The notes below the pieces were generated by a model, which was given only the letters and a program-made list of their open reading frames with translations, was not told the DNA's origin and did not search any database. This document shows, piece after piece, positions 42,453-54,723 of a DNA stretch of 55,860 bases. The position numbers were made by a program, and so were the translations under genes. Position 1 is the stretch's first letter; each line of letters opens with the position of its first letter. Source of the stretch: Acidobacteriota bacterium (GTDB lineage Bacteria > Acidobacteriota > Blastocatellia > Pyrinomonadales > Pyrinomonadaceae); NCBI GenBank assembly GCA_029781855.1, contig JAKOVX010000036.1, positions 1-55,860 on the forward strand. The letters run 5' to 3'.

Positions 42453-43750
42453 CTATATTCCTCGACCACACCTTTTAACCTCACCGTCCTCGCGTAATAT
42501 ATAGAAACGAACAGCGCTGCCGCCATTATGGCTGCCGCGGTCCAGAACGTCCGCTGCAGCGAAAGATCGTCGATCTTGCTGATGGCGTTTGCCTTGCCAA
42601 ACATATTGTTCAGCAGTACGCCGGCGATGAGCGGCCCGACGGCACGGGCAAGACTTGCTCCGGATTGCATGACCCCGAGGGCTTTACCTTGCTCACTCTC
42701 AGACGCATTCTTCGATGCGAGACTCGAAAGGGCCGGGGACGCCATCGAATTTCCGATCGAGAAGAATGCTATCCCAATTAGTAAACCCGGCAGCCCGCCG
42801 AAATGCGGCCCTACATAAGGCACCGCAAACAGGCTCGCGGCAAGCAGCAGGCAACCGGCGACCACAAGACGTGATTCACCGAAGCGATCTGCCAATCTGC
42901 CGAAGATACCACCCTGCATCAGCACAGCCAAAACGCCGATATACGCAAAAAGATAGCCATTCTGAGCGGCATCGTAGCCGAATCGATTGAGCGTGTAGAG
43001 AGCGAATGCGGTCGTCATTATAGAAAAACCGGTGACGACGAAGAAATTGATAATGGTGACCGTGCGGAACCGCGACTCGGTAAGCGAATTGAATAACTCT
43101 GCGAAACGGTTAATGCTCCTACGCGGAACGTTCGCGGCACCTTTCTTTAGCGATTCCGGCAGAAAAAAGAAGAGTGCGGCCGCATTCATCAGCGCCAGCA
43201 CCGCGGCGAAAAGGAACGGCACGTGATTGCCGAACTTGCTTAGGATACCGCCGATCGCGGGGCCAAGGACAAATCCGATCCCGAAAGCGGCACCGATCAG
43301 GCCCATTCCTTTGGCGCGGTTCTTTCGGCTGGTCAAATCGGCGATGTAGGCTTGAGCGGTCGAGATGTTGCCGCCGGTTATCCCGTCCAAAATTCGGCCG
43401 GCGAAAACCATCCATAGTGTTGTTGCGAATCCGACCAGAAAGAATCCCGCCGACGTCCCGAGCAGGCTCAGGAACAGGATCGGCCGCCTGCCGTACCTGT
43501 CGGACAAACTGCCGAATACGGGCGAGAAAATGAACTGCATTATTGAGAACGAGGCGACGAGCAGCCCGAGTTCGAACGGCGTCGCCTGAAACGCGGTACC
43601 CTCAACGTAATACGGCAATACCGGTATAACGATGCCGAATCCGATCAGATCGATAAGGATCGTGACAAAGATAATGGCGATCGGCTTTGTAAAAAATTTC
43701 TCGTTGTCGGCTGCGGCGGCTTGGTCGGTGGCGGGTTTGTCCGGTGTCAT
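42449..43750 (-). CDS. MFS efflux transporter, TetA-like
   Basis: A 433-residue membrane protein with 12 helices. After a polar lead, helix 1 is IAIIFVTILIDLIGFGIVIPVLP, typical of the TetA/drug:H+ antiporter group, and motif A follows as FGSLSDRYGRRPILFLSLLG. GRILDGITGGNISTAQAYIADLT holds the conserved helix 5 pattern. It would pump small molecules outward. ATG 43750 precedes the polar lead; a TTG at 43783 is poorer. Convergent with the sensor kinase gene. Confidence 0.92.
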   Translation of the reverse strand: MTPDKPATDQAAAADNEKFFTKPIAIIFVTILIDLIGFGIVIPVLPYYVEGTAFQATPFELGLLVASFSIMQFIFSPVFGSLSDRYGRRPILFLSLLGTSAGFFLVGFATTLWMVFAGRILDGITGGNISTAQAYIADLTSRKNRAKGMGLIGAAFGIGFVLGPAIGGILSKFGNHVPFLFAAVLALMNAAALFFFLPESLKKGAANVPRRSINRFAELFNSLTESRFRTVTIINFFVVTGFSIMTTAFALYTLNRFGYDAAQNGYLFAYIGVLAVLMQGGIFGRLADRFGESRLVVAGCLLLAASLFAVPYVGPHFGGLPGLLIGIAFFSIGNSMASPALSSLASKNASESEQGKALGVMQSGASLARAVGPLIAGVLLNNMFGKANAISKIDDLSLQRTFWTAAAIMAAALFVSIYYARTVRLKGVVEEYS

Positions 43751-43834
43751 TGAATTTCGAATGTGCGTCGGTACTCTGCTCAATTCTTGAAATTATTGTA
43801 AGATAACAAGAAAATCAACGATACCATCTCGGTA

Positions 43835-45712
43835 ATGTTTGCCAAAGTTATGTCATTAAAATTGAGATCTACAGCCATAATATTACTAGTCGCGACGCTC
43901 ACACTTACTATGCTCAAAGACGCTCAGGCTCAGAAGAAGCAGCCGAAATCGAAAAAGCCTGCAGTTTCCGATGCAAGGCCCGTCATGCCGGAGATCAGTT
44001 ATACGGTATCGATGTCCAAACCCTGGACCCACCTGCTCGAGGTGGAAATGCGTCTGAAATGGGACCAGATGCCCGATCAGGCCGAACTGAAGATGCCCGT
44101 GTGGACGCCGGGCAGCTACCTGATTCGCGAATATGCCCGCCACGTGCAGGATTTTAGCGTCAAGAACGCCACCGGAGCGGAGCTTGGGTGGAGAAAGATA
44201 AACAAGAACACCTGGCAGGTCGATACAAAAGGCGGCAAAGAGATAGTTGCGAGCTATCGCGTTTACTCGAACGAGTTGACGGTACGTACCAATGAACTCA
44301 ACGACGAGCACGGATTTTGGAACAACGCGGCAACGCTGATGTTCGTTAAGGGCCAGCTCGCGGCACCGTCAACCGTCACGGTCAACCCGTACTCGAACTG
44401 GAAGATCGCGACCGGATTGCCGAAGGCGGACGGGACAGCCAACACGTTCAAAGCCGAGAATTTTGACATTTTGTATGATTCGCCGTTTGAGGTGAGTAAC
44501 TTTACCGAGGTCCCGTTTGTCGTTGAGGGTAAGCCTCACCGTCTGATATTCAGCGGCGAAGGCAATTACGACGGAAAAAAGACGGCAGCGGACGTGACCA
44601 AGATCGTCGAAGAAGCGTACAAGATCTTCGGCGAACTTCCGTACGACAACTATACGTTCATAGTAAATCTTCGCGGCGGCGGCGGGCTCGAGCACCTCAA
44701 TTCCACAGCCCTCCAATTCAACCGATTTGGCTTCAAGCCAAAAGAGCGTTACGAGCGCTTTCTGGGCCTCGTCGCTCACGAGTATTTTCACTGTTTCAAC
44801 GTAAAGCGCATTCGGCCCGACGCACTTGGCCCGTTCGATTACGAGAATGAGAATTACACAAAATTGCTCTGGGTTGCCGAGGGCGGCACGGAGTATTTCT
44901 CGAATATCTTGCTTCGACGCGCCGGGCTGATCACGGCGAAAGAGTATCTCTCGAGCAAGGCCGAAAGTATCCAGCAGCTTCAGGCGACGCCCGGACGATT
45001 TGAGACGAGTCTCGAAGACGCGAGCTTCGACGCATGGATCAAGTACTATCGGCAGGATGAAAATTCGGTTAATAACCAGATCTCCTATTACGACAAAGGA
45101 GAGATCGTTAATATGATGCTCGACATCACGATCCGGTCGGATTCGGCAGGAGCGAGGTCGCTCGATGATGTGCTGAAGTACCTCTATACCGATTATTACA
45201 AAAAGGGAAAGAACTACACGCCCGAAGATTTTCAAAAGGCCTGTGAGACGATGGCGGGCAAGGGCCTCGACGATTTCTTTTCAAAATATGTCCGCGGTAC
45301 TGCCGAGATCGATTATGACGGCATTGTCAACGGAATTGGCCTGACGCTCAAGGCAACACAGCCAAATGCCAAAAAAGCATATCTTGGGGCCAATCTGACC
45401 GAGGACAACGGCCGCTTGACGATCCGTTCGATCCCGGCCGCGACGCCTGCGTACGAGCAGGGCCTCAATACCGGCGACCAGATCGTAGCGATCGACGGTT
45501 ACCGTGCAAGCCAGAGTTTCCTTTCGAGCTATCTTGCTGAACTAAAACCCGGCGACAAGGTGAAACTGACGATCTTCCGATTCGATAAACTGCGCGACTT
45601 CGATTTCACGCTCGGGGCGAATACCCGTGCGGAATATAAATTCGAGCCCCTCGCAATCCCGACCGATGAGCAGAAAAGACTCTATAACGCGTATTTGAAC
45701 GCAGATCTTTAG
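43835..45712 (+). CDS. M61-family metallopeptidase with C-terminal PDZ domain
   Basis: A 625-residue protein. A signal peptide (about residues 8-30) ends near KDAQAQ. The N-terminal beta domain has the family opening (ISYTVSMSKPWTHLLEVEMRLKW). The zinc motif is HEYFH (H315, H319 in VAHEYFHCFNVKRIRP), with the acidic ligand about 30 residues on in WVAEGGTEYF. The C-terminal PDZ domain is at about 510-600 (AYEQGLNTGDQIVAIDGYRAS). M61 enzymes are glycyl or acidic aminopeptidases. It heads an operon with the lipoprotein (four bases) and DinB genes. Confidence 0.94.
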   Translation: MFAKVMSLKLRSTAIILLVATLTLTMLKDAQAQKKQPKSKKPAVSDARPVMPEISYTVSMSKPWTHLLEVEMRLKWDQMPDQAELKMPVWTPGSYLIREYARHVQDFSVKNATGAELGWRKINKNTWQVDTKGGKEIVASYRVYSNELTVRTNELNDEHGFWNNAATLMFVKGQLAAPSTVTVNPYSNWKIATGLPKADGTANTFKAENFDILYDSPFEVSNFTEVPFVVEGKPHRLIFSGEGNYDGKKTAADVTKIVEEAYKIFGELPYDNYTFIVNLRGGGGLEHLNSTALQFNRFGFKPKERYERFLGLVAHEYFHCFNVKRIRPDALGPFDYENENYTKLLWVAEGGTEYFSNILLRRAGLITAKEYLSSKAESIQQLQATPGRFETSLEDASFDAWIKYYRQDENSVNNQISYYDKGEIVNMMLDITIRSDSAGARSLDDVLKYLYTDYYKKGKNYTPEDFQKACETMAGKGLDDFFSKYVRGTAEIDYDGIVNGIGLTLKATQPNAKKAYLGANLTEDNGRLTIRSIPAATPAYEQGLNTGDQIVAIDGYRASQSFLSSYLAELKPGDKVKLTIFRFDKLRDFDFTLGANTRAEYKFEPLAIPTDEQKRLYNAYLNADL

Positions 45713-45716
45713 TTCT

Positions 45717-47030
45717 ATGCGCCAAACAAAGTTTTTATCCGTGATCCTGCTTTCCGGTTCTATATTTGCCGCGGCGTGCGCTCGCGATCAGGGAAACACG
45801 CAGAACACTCCGGTCATTGCTGCACCGATGAAAGATGTGCCTGCCGTGCGGCTCAATTATCGCTACGAGGGTGACGTGCCGGCACCGACGCTCGAGGAGC
45901 ATCCGCATTCTGACGCGGAACGCAATGCCGGCGTTCAGGTCGATTTTGATACCAATCGAGCTCAGGAGCTCCTCGACCGGACGATCACATCGCCCGACAA
46001 ACAGCGGGTTATCGCCGTCTATCGAACGGTCAATGACCTTCCGTCCGAAGTACGTCTTGATATGTACTCGGCGGACGGCAAGCTGTTGAGGAAGATCACG
46101 GCCGACACCATGGCCGTACATTTTCCGGACACAATCGTCTGGTCACCGAATTCCAAGGCAGTGGCATTTGTTGCGACCAACCGGACGATCGGGCTAACGC
46201 CCGTGGCCACGCCGACGCCCGAAATGGCTCCGACGCCCCCAGACCCGAATGCGAATACCACCGAGGATAACAGTGCACCGACCGCGACGCAGGTACCGGC
46301 TACACCGACGCCAGCAGCCCCGGTCGGGATCCTGACTTTCAAAACCGAGCAGATCTACGCTTGTGACGCCGAAGGCGGCGGTATCAAGGCGCTGACGCAA
46401 AACGACGGGCTGATCTACTTCTACTTCGTCTGGTCGCCGGACAGCACGATGCTGGCGGCGCTCGCATCGACGTCACGAGAATGGCGTTATCAGGAGATCA
46501 TTGCGGACGGAAAGGGCGAACAGATGGTGCCGGCAGGGCGTCTCCGAATAATAGAAATGAACGGCCGCGAACGGCGGCTCGACGATAACCTCACTGTGGT
46601 GTTTCCAGTTTGGTCAGCCGACTCGGCGAAGGTCGCGGACGCATACGAGACTCAGATACGGATCTACGATGCTGCCGGGCTCAATCCGACGCAGGCCGCG
46701 ATACCGCTTAAAAATCAGCTGCTGATCTCATCGCAGGCATACGATCGGGAGCAGCAGCGAAAACTGCAGGCCGCAAACGCCGAAACGAACAGCGAAACGA
46801 ACACTGCGAACGCAAATGTGGCGCCTGAACAGCCGTCGACGACGTTGCCGGACGAAAAGCTGCTTGTTTCTTACAACCCGATCGTCGAGGTCGAATGGAC
46901 AACAGACGACCTTATCTACCTGAAGACCGCCTATGTTCGGCGTATGAAAAATGACGCTGACAGCGTGACGAGCTTTGCCAGGTGGCATCGGATCATCCTG
47001 ACGGAACAACCTGCACCACAGGCCAAATAA
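45717..47030 (+). CDS. Lipoprotein with TolB/WD40-like repeats
   Basis: A 437-residue protein with a lipoprotein signal (lipobox AAAC at about 18-21). Two or more TolB/PD40-like repeats are seen: WSPNSKAVAFVATN and WSPDSTMLAALAS, with VFPVWSADSAKVADA as a third. Between them is a Pro/Thr/Asn linker (about 160-200). A second Asn-rich segment (ETNSETNTANANVAPE) lies near residue 350. It probably stays in the periplasm as a binding or sensing protein. It starts four bases after the M61 gene and ends four bases before the DinB gene, so the three are co-transcribed. Confidence 0.85.
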   Translation: MRQTKFLSVILLSGSIFAAACARDQGNTQNTPVIAAPMKDVPAVRLNYRYEGDVPAPTLEEHPHSDAERNAGVQVDFDTNRAQELLDRTITSPDKQRVIAVYRTVNDLPSEVRLDMYSADGKLLRKITADTMAVHFPDTIVWSPNSKAVAFVATNRTIGLTPVATPTPEMAPTPPDPNANTTEDNSAPTATQVPATPTPAAPVGILTFKTEQIYACDAEGGGIKALTQNDGLIYFYFVWSPDSTMLAALASTSREWRYQEIIADGKGEQMVPAGRLRIIEMNGRERRLDDNLTVVFPVWSADSAKVADAYETQIRIYDAAGLNPTQAAIPLKNQLLISSQAYDREQQRKLQAANAETNSETNTANANVAPEQPSTTLPDEKLLVSYNPIVEVEWTTDDLIYLKTAYVRRMKNDADSVTSFARWHRIILTEQPAPQAK

Positions 47031-47034
47031 CACT

Positions 47035-47571
47035 ATGAAATACGAATCGATCGCCGACATCTTCTCGGCACACGAAAAGATCCGCGGCCGTTTTCGGGAC
47101 GTTGTGAACGGAGTTTCAGACGGTGAAGCCGTTGCCCTCGCAGATGGCACGGGCTGGTCGATCCAGCAGATCGTTGAACACGTGTCGATCGTCGAATTTA
47201 ACATGCTGCGGATCTGCACCAAGCTCATCGGTGCTGCACGCGAGGCAGGCAAACCCGCGAACGGCTTTTCGATTTCGCCGGATTTCGGCACAAAGATAAC
47301 GGCCGTCGCAACGGTCAAGGTCGAGGCACCGGAGCGCGTTCACCCGACAGGTGAGGTCTCGATCGCGGACTCGCTCGAGCGGCTCGACGCGACGACGCAG
47401 TCTATCGGTGACTTGCAGCCCGACCTCGAGGCCTTTGACGGTTCCGACTTCAAATTCCCGCATCCGTTCTTTGGCGATCTGACCGCTGCCGAGTGGCTCG
47501 TCATTCGCGGTGCACACGAACAACGACACACGAATCAGATCGAGGAGCTGTTGGGTAAGATCCGAAAATAA
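47035..47571 (+). CDS. DinB-family four-helix protein
   Basis: A 178-residue protein of the DinB/YfiT group. The metal-site His residues appear as IVEHVSIVEFNM (helix 2) and RGAHEQRHTNQIEELL (helix 4); W-x-x-x-x-x-x-E-H is the family pattern. The central loop is long. DinB-type proteins are often thiol transferases using bacillithiol or mycothiol, or have unknown roles. It is third in the M61-lipoprotein-DinB operon. A strong hairpin begins six bases after its stop. Confidence 0.88.
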   Translation: MKYESIADIFSAHEKIRGRFRDVVNGVSDGEAVALADGTGWSIQQIVEHVSIVEFNMLRICTKLIGAAREAGKPANGFSISPDFGTKITAVATVKVEAPERVHPTGEVSIADSLERLDATTQSIGDLQPDLEAFDGSDFKFPHPFFGDLTAAEWLVIRGAHEQRHTNQIEELLGKIRK

Positions 47572-47576
47572 AAAAA

Positions 47577-47608
47577 GCCCGGCAGAAAGGAGGGCTATCC
47601 TGCCGGGC
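47577..47608 (-). terminator. Intrinsic terminator reading on the minus strand
   Basis: GCCCGGCAG (47577-47585), 14-base loop, CTGCCGGGC (47600-47608): a perfect 9-bp GC-rich stem. On the minus strand it is followed by TTTTTTTATTTTC, a textbook terminator; on the plus strand it is followed by GAAATGAATC, with no T-run. No minus-strand gene is annotated upstream, so it would serve an unseen minus-strand RNA or shield the DinB gene from antisense transcription. Confidence 0.75.
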
Positions 47609-47894
47609 GAAATGAATCAAGCCATAATCATTGCACTATGAATTATATTCTGACTCGATCCGGAGTTAAGATGGCGGCTTCGGGGATTTTGGTTGTTTCA
47701 ATTATAAATTTTTTTCGAGTTTCGTTCGCGTTCGTGCCTGCCAAAACGCTGCCGGTTTGAGCTCCCTACATTTTGTTCGCGGCCCGCTTTTAGTTTCCGT
47801 CCAAATCCTTCATTGTGATAACATTTCGTTTTCGCATGTATAACGAATGCTGAACCTTCGGAAAGTCGGCTTCGGCACATCGAACGGCTAAAAT
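47609..47894. other. Intergenic region upstream of murA
   Basis: 286 bases between the hairpin and murA. No protein frame is convincing. The part at 47690-47715 is AT-rich. A murA promoter is expected here, but I cannot assign boxes with confidence. Because a minus-strand terminator lies to its left, a small RNA on the minus strand is possible. Confidence 0.4.
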
Positions 47895-49196
47895 ATGGAC
47901 AAATTTGTAGTTCGCGGCGGCAATCCGCTGCGCGGAAAGATAGAGATAGGCGGGGCCAAAAATTCGGCGCTTCCGTGTTTGGCAGCGACACTTTTGACCG
48001 AAGAGACGGTCATTCTGCACAACGTCCCGTACGTGAAGGACCTGATCACGCAGCGCCGCCTGCTCGAAGATCTCGGCGCCACCGTGCTCACGCCTGAGCT
48101 CCGGACGCACAAGGTCAACGCCAGGAATGTCGCAATTTACGAGGCTCCGTATGAGCTGGTTAAGACGATGCGGGCTAGCGTCCTTGCACTCGGGCCGCTG
48201 CTCGCCCGTTTTGGCCAGGCTAAGGTCAGTTTACCGGGCGGCTGCGCCATAGGCACGCGGCCGATCGATCTTCACCTGAAGGCATTTGAACAGCTCGGCG
48301 CGACCGTCTCGCTCGAGTCCGGCGATGTCGTAGCGCGTGCGCCGAAGGGACGCCTCGTCGGTGCCGAGATCGATTTTGAAAAGGTTACTGTCACCGGCAC
48401 CGAGAACGTGATGATGGCGGCCGCTCTCGCTTCGGGCCGCACGACGATCCGAAACGCTGCACAGGAACCTGAGATCGAAGACCTTGCCGATCTTCTCAAC
48501 AAAATGGGCGCCCGTATCCGCGGAGCCGGAACGCCCGTGATGGAGATAGACGGTGTTGAATCGCTCGGCGGGGCTGAGCACACGATCATACCCGACCGAA
48601 TCGAGACCGGAACGTTTATGGTCGCGGCGGCGATCACGGGCGGCGAGCTTGAGATCAAAAGCTGTCGCCCCGCGCACCTGAACGCGGTCATTTCCAAACT
48701 CCGCGAAGCGGGAGTCGAGATCGAGGAACTTAATTCAAGCACCCTGCTTGTTCGACAAGGTTCGGCCGGATTGGTTGCCCGAGATGTCACGACCGAACCG
48801 CACCCGCTATTCCCGACGGACATGCAGGCGCAGTATATGGCGTTGATGACGCAGGCCGAGGGTACGTCTACGATCACGGAAACGATTTTTGAGAACCGGT
48901 TCATGCACGCGTCGGAACTTATCCGAATGGGAGCCGATATTCATGTTTCGGGAAACACTGCCGTGGTCCATGGAAAAACACAGCTGATGGGTGCACCCAT
49001 CATCGCGTCCGATCTGAGAGCCTCGGCATCGTTGGTGCTTGCGGCTCTGTGTGCTGAGGGCGAAACGGTTATCGAACGGGTCTATCACATCGATCGCGGT
49101 TACGAGACCATCGTTCGAAAATTACGAAGCCTCGGTGCCGATATCGAGCGCATCACGGAGAGTTCCGTCACGGCTGAGGAAGCCGCCGCCGTTTAG
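47895..49196 (+). CDS. murA: UDP-N-acetylglucosamine 1-carboxyvinyltransferase
   Basis: 433 residues. The catalytic Cys is C117 in LPGGCAIGTRPIDLHLKAFE; K22-N23 in GGAKNSALP bind phosphoenolpyruvate and sugar. The Cys form is sensitive to fosfomycin, unlike the Asp form. Enzyme role: first committed step of peptidoglycan synthesis in the cytoplasm. VTGTENVMMAAALA and TDMQAQYMALMT are conserved blocks. Stands as the first gene of a rightward series with the HIT protein 47 bases later. Confidence 0.97.
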   Translation: MDKFVVRGGNPLRGKIEIGGAKNSALPCLAATLLTEETVILHNVPYVKDLITQRRLLEDLGATVLTPELRTHKVNARNVAIYEAPYELVKTMRASVLALGPLLARFGQAKVSLPGGCAIGTRPIDLHLKAFEQLGATVSLESGDVVARAPKGRLVGAEIDFEKVTVTGTENVMMAAALASGRTTIRNAAQEPEIEDLADLLNKMGARIRGAGTPVMEIDGVESLGGAEHTIIPDRIETGTFMVAAAITGGELEIKSCRPAHLNAVISKLREAGVEIEELNSSTLLVRQGSAGLVARDVTTEPHPLFPTDMQAQYMALMTQAEGTSTITETIFENRFMHASELIRMGADIHVSGNTAVVHGKTQLMGAPIIASDLRASASLVLAALCAEGETVIERVYHIDRGYETIVRKLRSLGADIERITESSVTAEEAAAV

Positions 49197-49243
49197 CACA
49201 TTAACAATTGTCGCCTCATATGATTTAATAAAGAGATTCTAAT

Positions 49244-49594
49244 ATGGGTGCGAAAGACTGTATTTTTTGTAAGATAGCTGACGGCTCGATCCCTTCGTCC
49301 AGGGTTTTTGAGGACTCGACACTCGTTGCCTTCAACGATCTCAATCCGCAGGCGCCCACGCACATTCTGATCGTTCCCCGGGAACACATAGACTCACTCG
49401 ATAAGGCGGCCGAATCGCACACCGCGATCCTTGGGCATTTGCTCTTGACCGCGGCGGATATTGCAAGGGCAAAGGGCTTTTCGAATAACGGATATCGGGT
49501 CGTGGTGAATACCAATGGCGATGGCGGACAGACGGTCTTTCACCTTCACGTTCATCTGCTTGCCGGCCGGCCATTCATCTTTCCCCCGGGATAA
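49244..49594 (+). CDS. HIT-family (HINT-like) nucleotide-binding protein
   Basis: A 116-residue histidine triad protein: FHLHVHLLAGRP (H100, H102, H104) is the catalytic triad. The start CIFCKIADGSIPSS with C6 and C9 is typical of HINT, as is THILIVPREHIDSL. These enzymes hydrolyse AMP-linked amines and acyl-AMP. It lies between murA and a TPR lipoprotein gene. Confidence 0.95.
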   Translation: MGAKDCIFCKIADGSIPSSRVFEDSTLVAFNDLNPQAPTHILIVPREHIDSLDKAAESHTAILGHLLLTAADIARAKGFSNNGYRVVVNTNGDGGQTVFHLHVHLLAGRPFIFPPG

Positions 49595-49632
49595 TAGACA
49601 CACTTATCGAAACACACTATTGGCTGAGTTAT

Positions 49633-50517
49633 ATGCGAAGTATTGCGTCATTTCTTATCATTCTTGGAACTCTCGGCTTGTTCGCCGGATGTTCGAAAAA
49701 ACCCGAAGCTAATGCGGATGCCAACGCGAATGCTGAGGCGGCCAAGGAGTCGCCCTTCGCGAACATTACCGATCCGAACGCGGCATTGGCTGAGGGAAAC
49801 CGGCTCTTCGACGATAACCAGACCGAACTCGCGATCGAGGCTTACAAACAAGCAGTCAAGCTCGATCCGGACCTTGCCGAAGCCCACTTTAAGCTCGGCG
49901 TCGCCTACTCCCTGATCGAAGCGGAAAATAATCAGGCCGGCACCGATAACATTCCCGGCGTTAATGCTGACGACAAAAAAGGCAGCCAATCCAAGCCGAA
50001 TTCTCAAAAAGAATTCGAAAAAGCGGTAACCGCGTACAAAAAGCTCCTCGACGCAAATCCGAAAGATGACGTCGCTCAATTTAATCTCGGACGGGCCTAT
50101 AACAAGCTGAACAAAGACGACGATGCCGAGGACGCCTTTCGTGCAGCAGTGAAACTAAAACCTGACGACACCGAATACCAGACCGAACTCGGGGCCATCC
50201 TGGTCAAGCTTGCAAAGTATCACGAAGCGATCCCGCCGTTGAAAAAGGCACTGGAGATCGACCCGGAAAATTCGCGTGCGGAAAAGCTCCAGGAAGACGC
50301 CGAAGCCGGGGCAAAGCGTATCGATTTTGCCCAGGTCGACAAGGACGCGAATAAAAAGGCGAATTCGAACTCGAACGTAAATGCCAACGTCGCCACGAAC
50401 TCGAATTCTTCCGGTACGAGCAACAGCACCGGCAAACCGCCCTCTGCGAACTCCAAACCAAAGAAAGACGACCCGCGCGACAAACGGCCCGACAGGCCGT
50501 CGGCTAAACCCAACTAG
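49633..50517 (+). CDS. TPR-repeat lipoprotein with Asn-rich linkers
   Basis: A 294-residue lipoprotein (lipobox FAGC at about 18-21). A linker EANADANANAEAA follows, then four TPR units (residues about 50-210): LAEGNRLFDDNQTELAIEAYKQAV, AEAHFKLGVAYSLIEAE, DDVAQFNLGRAYNKLNKDDDAED and LGAILVKLAKYHEAIPPLKKAL. The C-terminus is disordered, rich in Asn and Ser (NSNVNANVATNSNSSGTSNS) and ends in charged residues. It probably sits in the periplasm as a scaffold for envelope complexes; partners unknown. Confidence 0.88.
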   Translation: MRSIASFLIILGTLGLFAGCSKKPEANADANANAEAAKESPFANITDPNAALAEGNRLFDDNQTELAIEAYKQAVKLDPDLAEAHFKLGVAYSLIEAENNQAGTDNIPGVNADDKKGSQSKPNSQKEFEKAVTAYKKLLDANPKDDVAQFNLGRAYNKLNKDDDAEDAFRAAVKLKPDDTEYQTELGAILVKLAKYHEAIPPLKKALEIDPENSRAEKLQEDAEAGAKRIDFAQVDKDANKKANSNSNVNANVATNSNSSGTSNSTGKPPSANSKPKKDDPRDKRPDRPSAKPN

Positions 50518-50639
50518 GGAATACGTAAGTGGTGCGAAAATACACACGGTGACGAACCTGTGGGTCAACTTGACATTGCGTGTGTCAAATAGCACATTTG
50601 GTTCTATCACGAACTTCTGTCGCTTGGCCGCTTGATGCA

Positions 50640-52754
<2,115 letters not shown>

Positions 52755-52803
52755 CTGTTACCCGTTTGGTTGAGTTCTCTTTCTTCTTTCCTGAAGCCTG
52801 ATT

Positions 52804-54723
52804 ATGGACATAGTCATCGGCACAGCCGGACATATCGACCACGGGAAGACGTCCCTCGTCAAATCCCTGACCGGCGTTGACGCTGACCGTCTTCCCGAGG
52901 AAAAGCAGCGCGGTATCACGATCGATCTTGGGTTTGCCGAACTCGATCTAGGCGATCTGCACGTCGGCTTTGTCGACGTGCCCGGACACGAAAGATTTGT
53001 CAAAAACATGCTTGCTGGAGCGAGCGGGATCGACCTTGTTGTGCTGGTCGTCGCCGCCGACGAGGGCGTGATGCCGCAGACGCGCGAGCATTTCGAGATA
53101 TGCCGGCTGCTGAACGTTCCTTCGGGTTTTGTCGTGTTGACCAAGTCAGATCTGGTCGATGCCGAAACGCTCGAACTCGCAAATATGGACGTCGCCGAAC
53201 TCGTCGACGGCTCGTTCCTCGAAGTTGCCCCGGTCATCACATTCAGTTCGCGGACCGGCAGCGGCACAAACGAGGTCATCACTGCGATCCGCGAGACGGC
53301 CGCGACGATCGCTCGAGTCGAAGATGAACGTGTTCTGCGGCTGCCGATCGACCGCAGTTTTTCGGTTCGCGGATTCGGTGCTGTAGTGACCGGCACGCTG
53401 GTTTCCGGAAAGATCGCCGAGGGCGACGAACTCGAGTTGATGCCTACCGGCAAAAAGGTCCGCGTTCGCGGCCTGCAAACCCACGGGAAACAGGTGGGTT
53501 CCGCTCGTGCAGGGCAGCGAACAGCCGTAAATCTAGCCGGTATTGATCACGCCAATATCGAGCGCGGAATGACACTGTGTGAGAACGGAGCCCTTCAGCC
53601 CACGCAGGTGATCGATGCCCGGATCGAAGTTCTTGCATCGTCCAGATCCGGCATCCGCTCGCGTCAGCGGGTCCGCGTGCACATCGGGACGGCGGAGGTT
53701 TTGGCCAGGGTGAATGTCTTGAACGCCGCGGGTTCGATCACGCCCGGCGACAGCGATCTCGTTCAACTCCGGCTCGAATCGCCGATCGTCGCCGTCCCTG
53801 GCGAGCGATTCATCATTCGAAGCTACTCACCGCAGGTGACCATCGCCGGCGGGATCGTGATCGATGCGATGGCCGCAAGGCACAGGCGAAAGGATCTGGA
53901 TGATGTCCGCAAACGTTTGCTAAGCCTTGTCGAAAGCGGCCTGGACGCTGCGATACAAGTGACGACGATCATCGAAACCGCCGGCCAGAACGCGACCACG
54001 ATCGACGACCTTCGGGTGCGAACGGGCATTCGACGTGAACACCTGGACGAATTGGTTGCCGCGATGCTCAAGAAAGGATCGGTAGTCGCGGCCGGCGAAT
54101 ACTTGATGTATGCCGACATATACCGGGACCTTTCAGCCTCAGCGATCAAGGCCGTCACGGATTTTCACCGGCAGCAGCCGCTCGAACGCGGGATCGGGCT
54201 CGAATCGCTCCGCGACAAAGTCGCAAAACACACACCGTCCCCATTCTTCAAGCATCTGCTCGCGACGCTCGAGGCGGAAAACAAGCTCATCGCCGAAAGC
54301 GATACGGTACGGCTCGCGAATCACAGGTCGGAATTCTCACCCGCCGAGCGGCAGGTACGAGACCGATTGTCCGAGATCTATCGAGCGGCCGGGTTCGAGG
54401 TGCCGCGGCTCGAGGACGCACTGACGGCGGCCGCAACGGGCCTCGGGCTCAAGCCCGAGCAGACACGGACAGTGTTCAAGACGTTTCTCAATTCCGGCGA
54501 AATTGTTAAAGTTACAGACGAGTTCTATTTTTTGCGAAGCGAGATCGACCGGCTGATCGCGATGTTAAAAGCCCATGCCGAAAAAGGTGCCGATCGGACC
54601 ATCGACGTGCCGCGGTTCAAGGAGATCGCCGGAGTTTCCCGAAAATACGCGATCCCGCTGCTCGAATATTTCGACCGTGAACGAATAACCCGTCGCGCCG
54701 GCGACAAGCGAATCATTCTGTAA
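52804..54723 (+). CDS. selB: Selenocysteine-specific elongation factor
   Basis: A 639-residue translational GTPase. G1 is GHIDHGKT (9-16), G3 DVPGH (58-62), and TKSD the G4 motif; [10 protein letters not shown] is the switch I signature of SelB. Domains 2 and 3 follow to about 350, then four winged helices at the C-terminus (to 639) for binding the SECIS RNA. It carries Sec-tRNA to UGA codons with a SECIS hairpin. Its presence shows that the genome encodes selenoproteins; selA, selD and tRNA-Sec are not in this window. The DUF2071 gene starts at its final base. Confidence 0.97.
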   Translation: MDIVIGTAGHIDHGKTSLVKSLTGVDADRLPEEKQRGITIDLGFAELDLGDLHVGFVDVPGHERFVKNMLAGASGIDLVVLVVAADEGVMPQTREHFEICRLLNVPSGFVVLTKSDLVDAETLELANMDVAELVDGSFLEVAPVITFSSRTGSGTNEVITAIRETAATIARVEDERVLRLPIDRSFSVRGFGAVVTGTLVSGKIAEGDELELMPTGKKVRVRGLQTHGKQVGSARAGQRTAVNLAGIDHANIERGMTLCENGALQPTQVIDARIEVLASSRSGIRSRQRVRVHIGTAEVLARVNVLNAAGSITPGDSDLVQLRLESPIVAVPGERFIIRSYSPQVTIAGGIVIDAMAARHRRKDLDDVRKRLLSLVESGLDAAIQVTTIIETAGQNATTIDDLRVRTGIRREHLDELVAAMLKKGSVVAAGEYLMYADIYRDLSASAIKAVTDFHRQQPLERGIGLESLRDKVAKHTPSPFFKHLLATLEAENKLIAESDTVRLANHRSEFSPAERQVRDRLSEIYRAAGFEVPRLEDALTAAATGLGLKPEQTRTVFKTFLNSGEIVKVTDEFYFLRSEIDRLIAMLKAHAEKGADRTIDVPRFKEIAGVSRKYAIPLLEYFDRERITRRAGDKRIIL

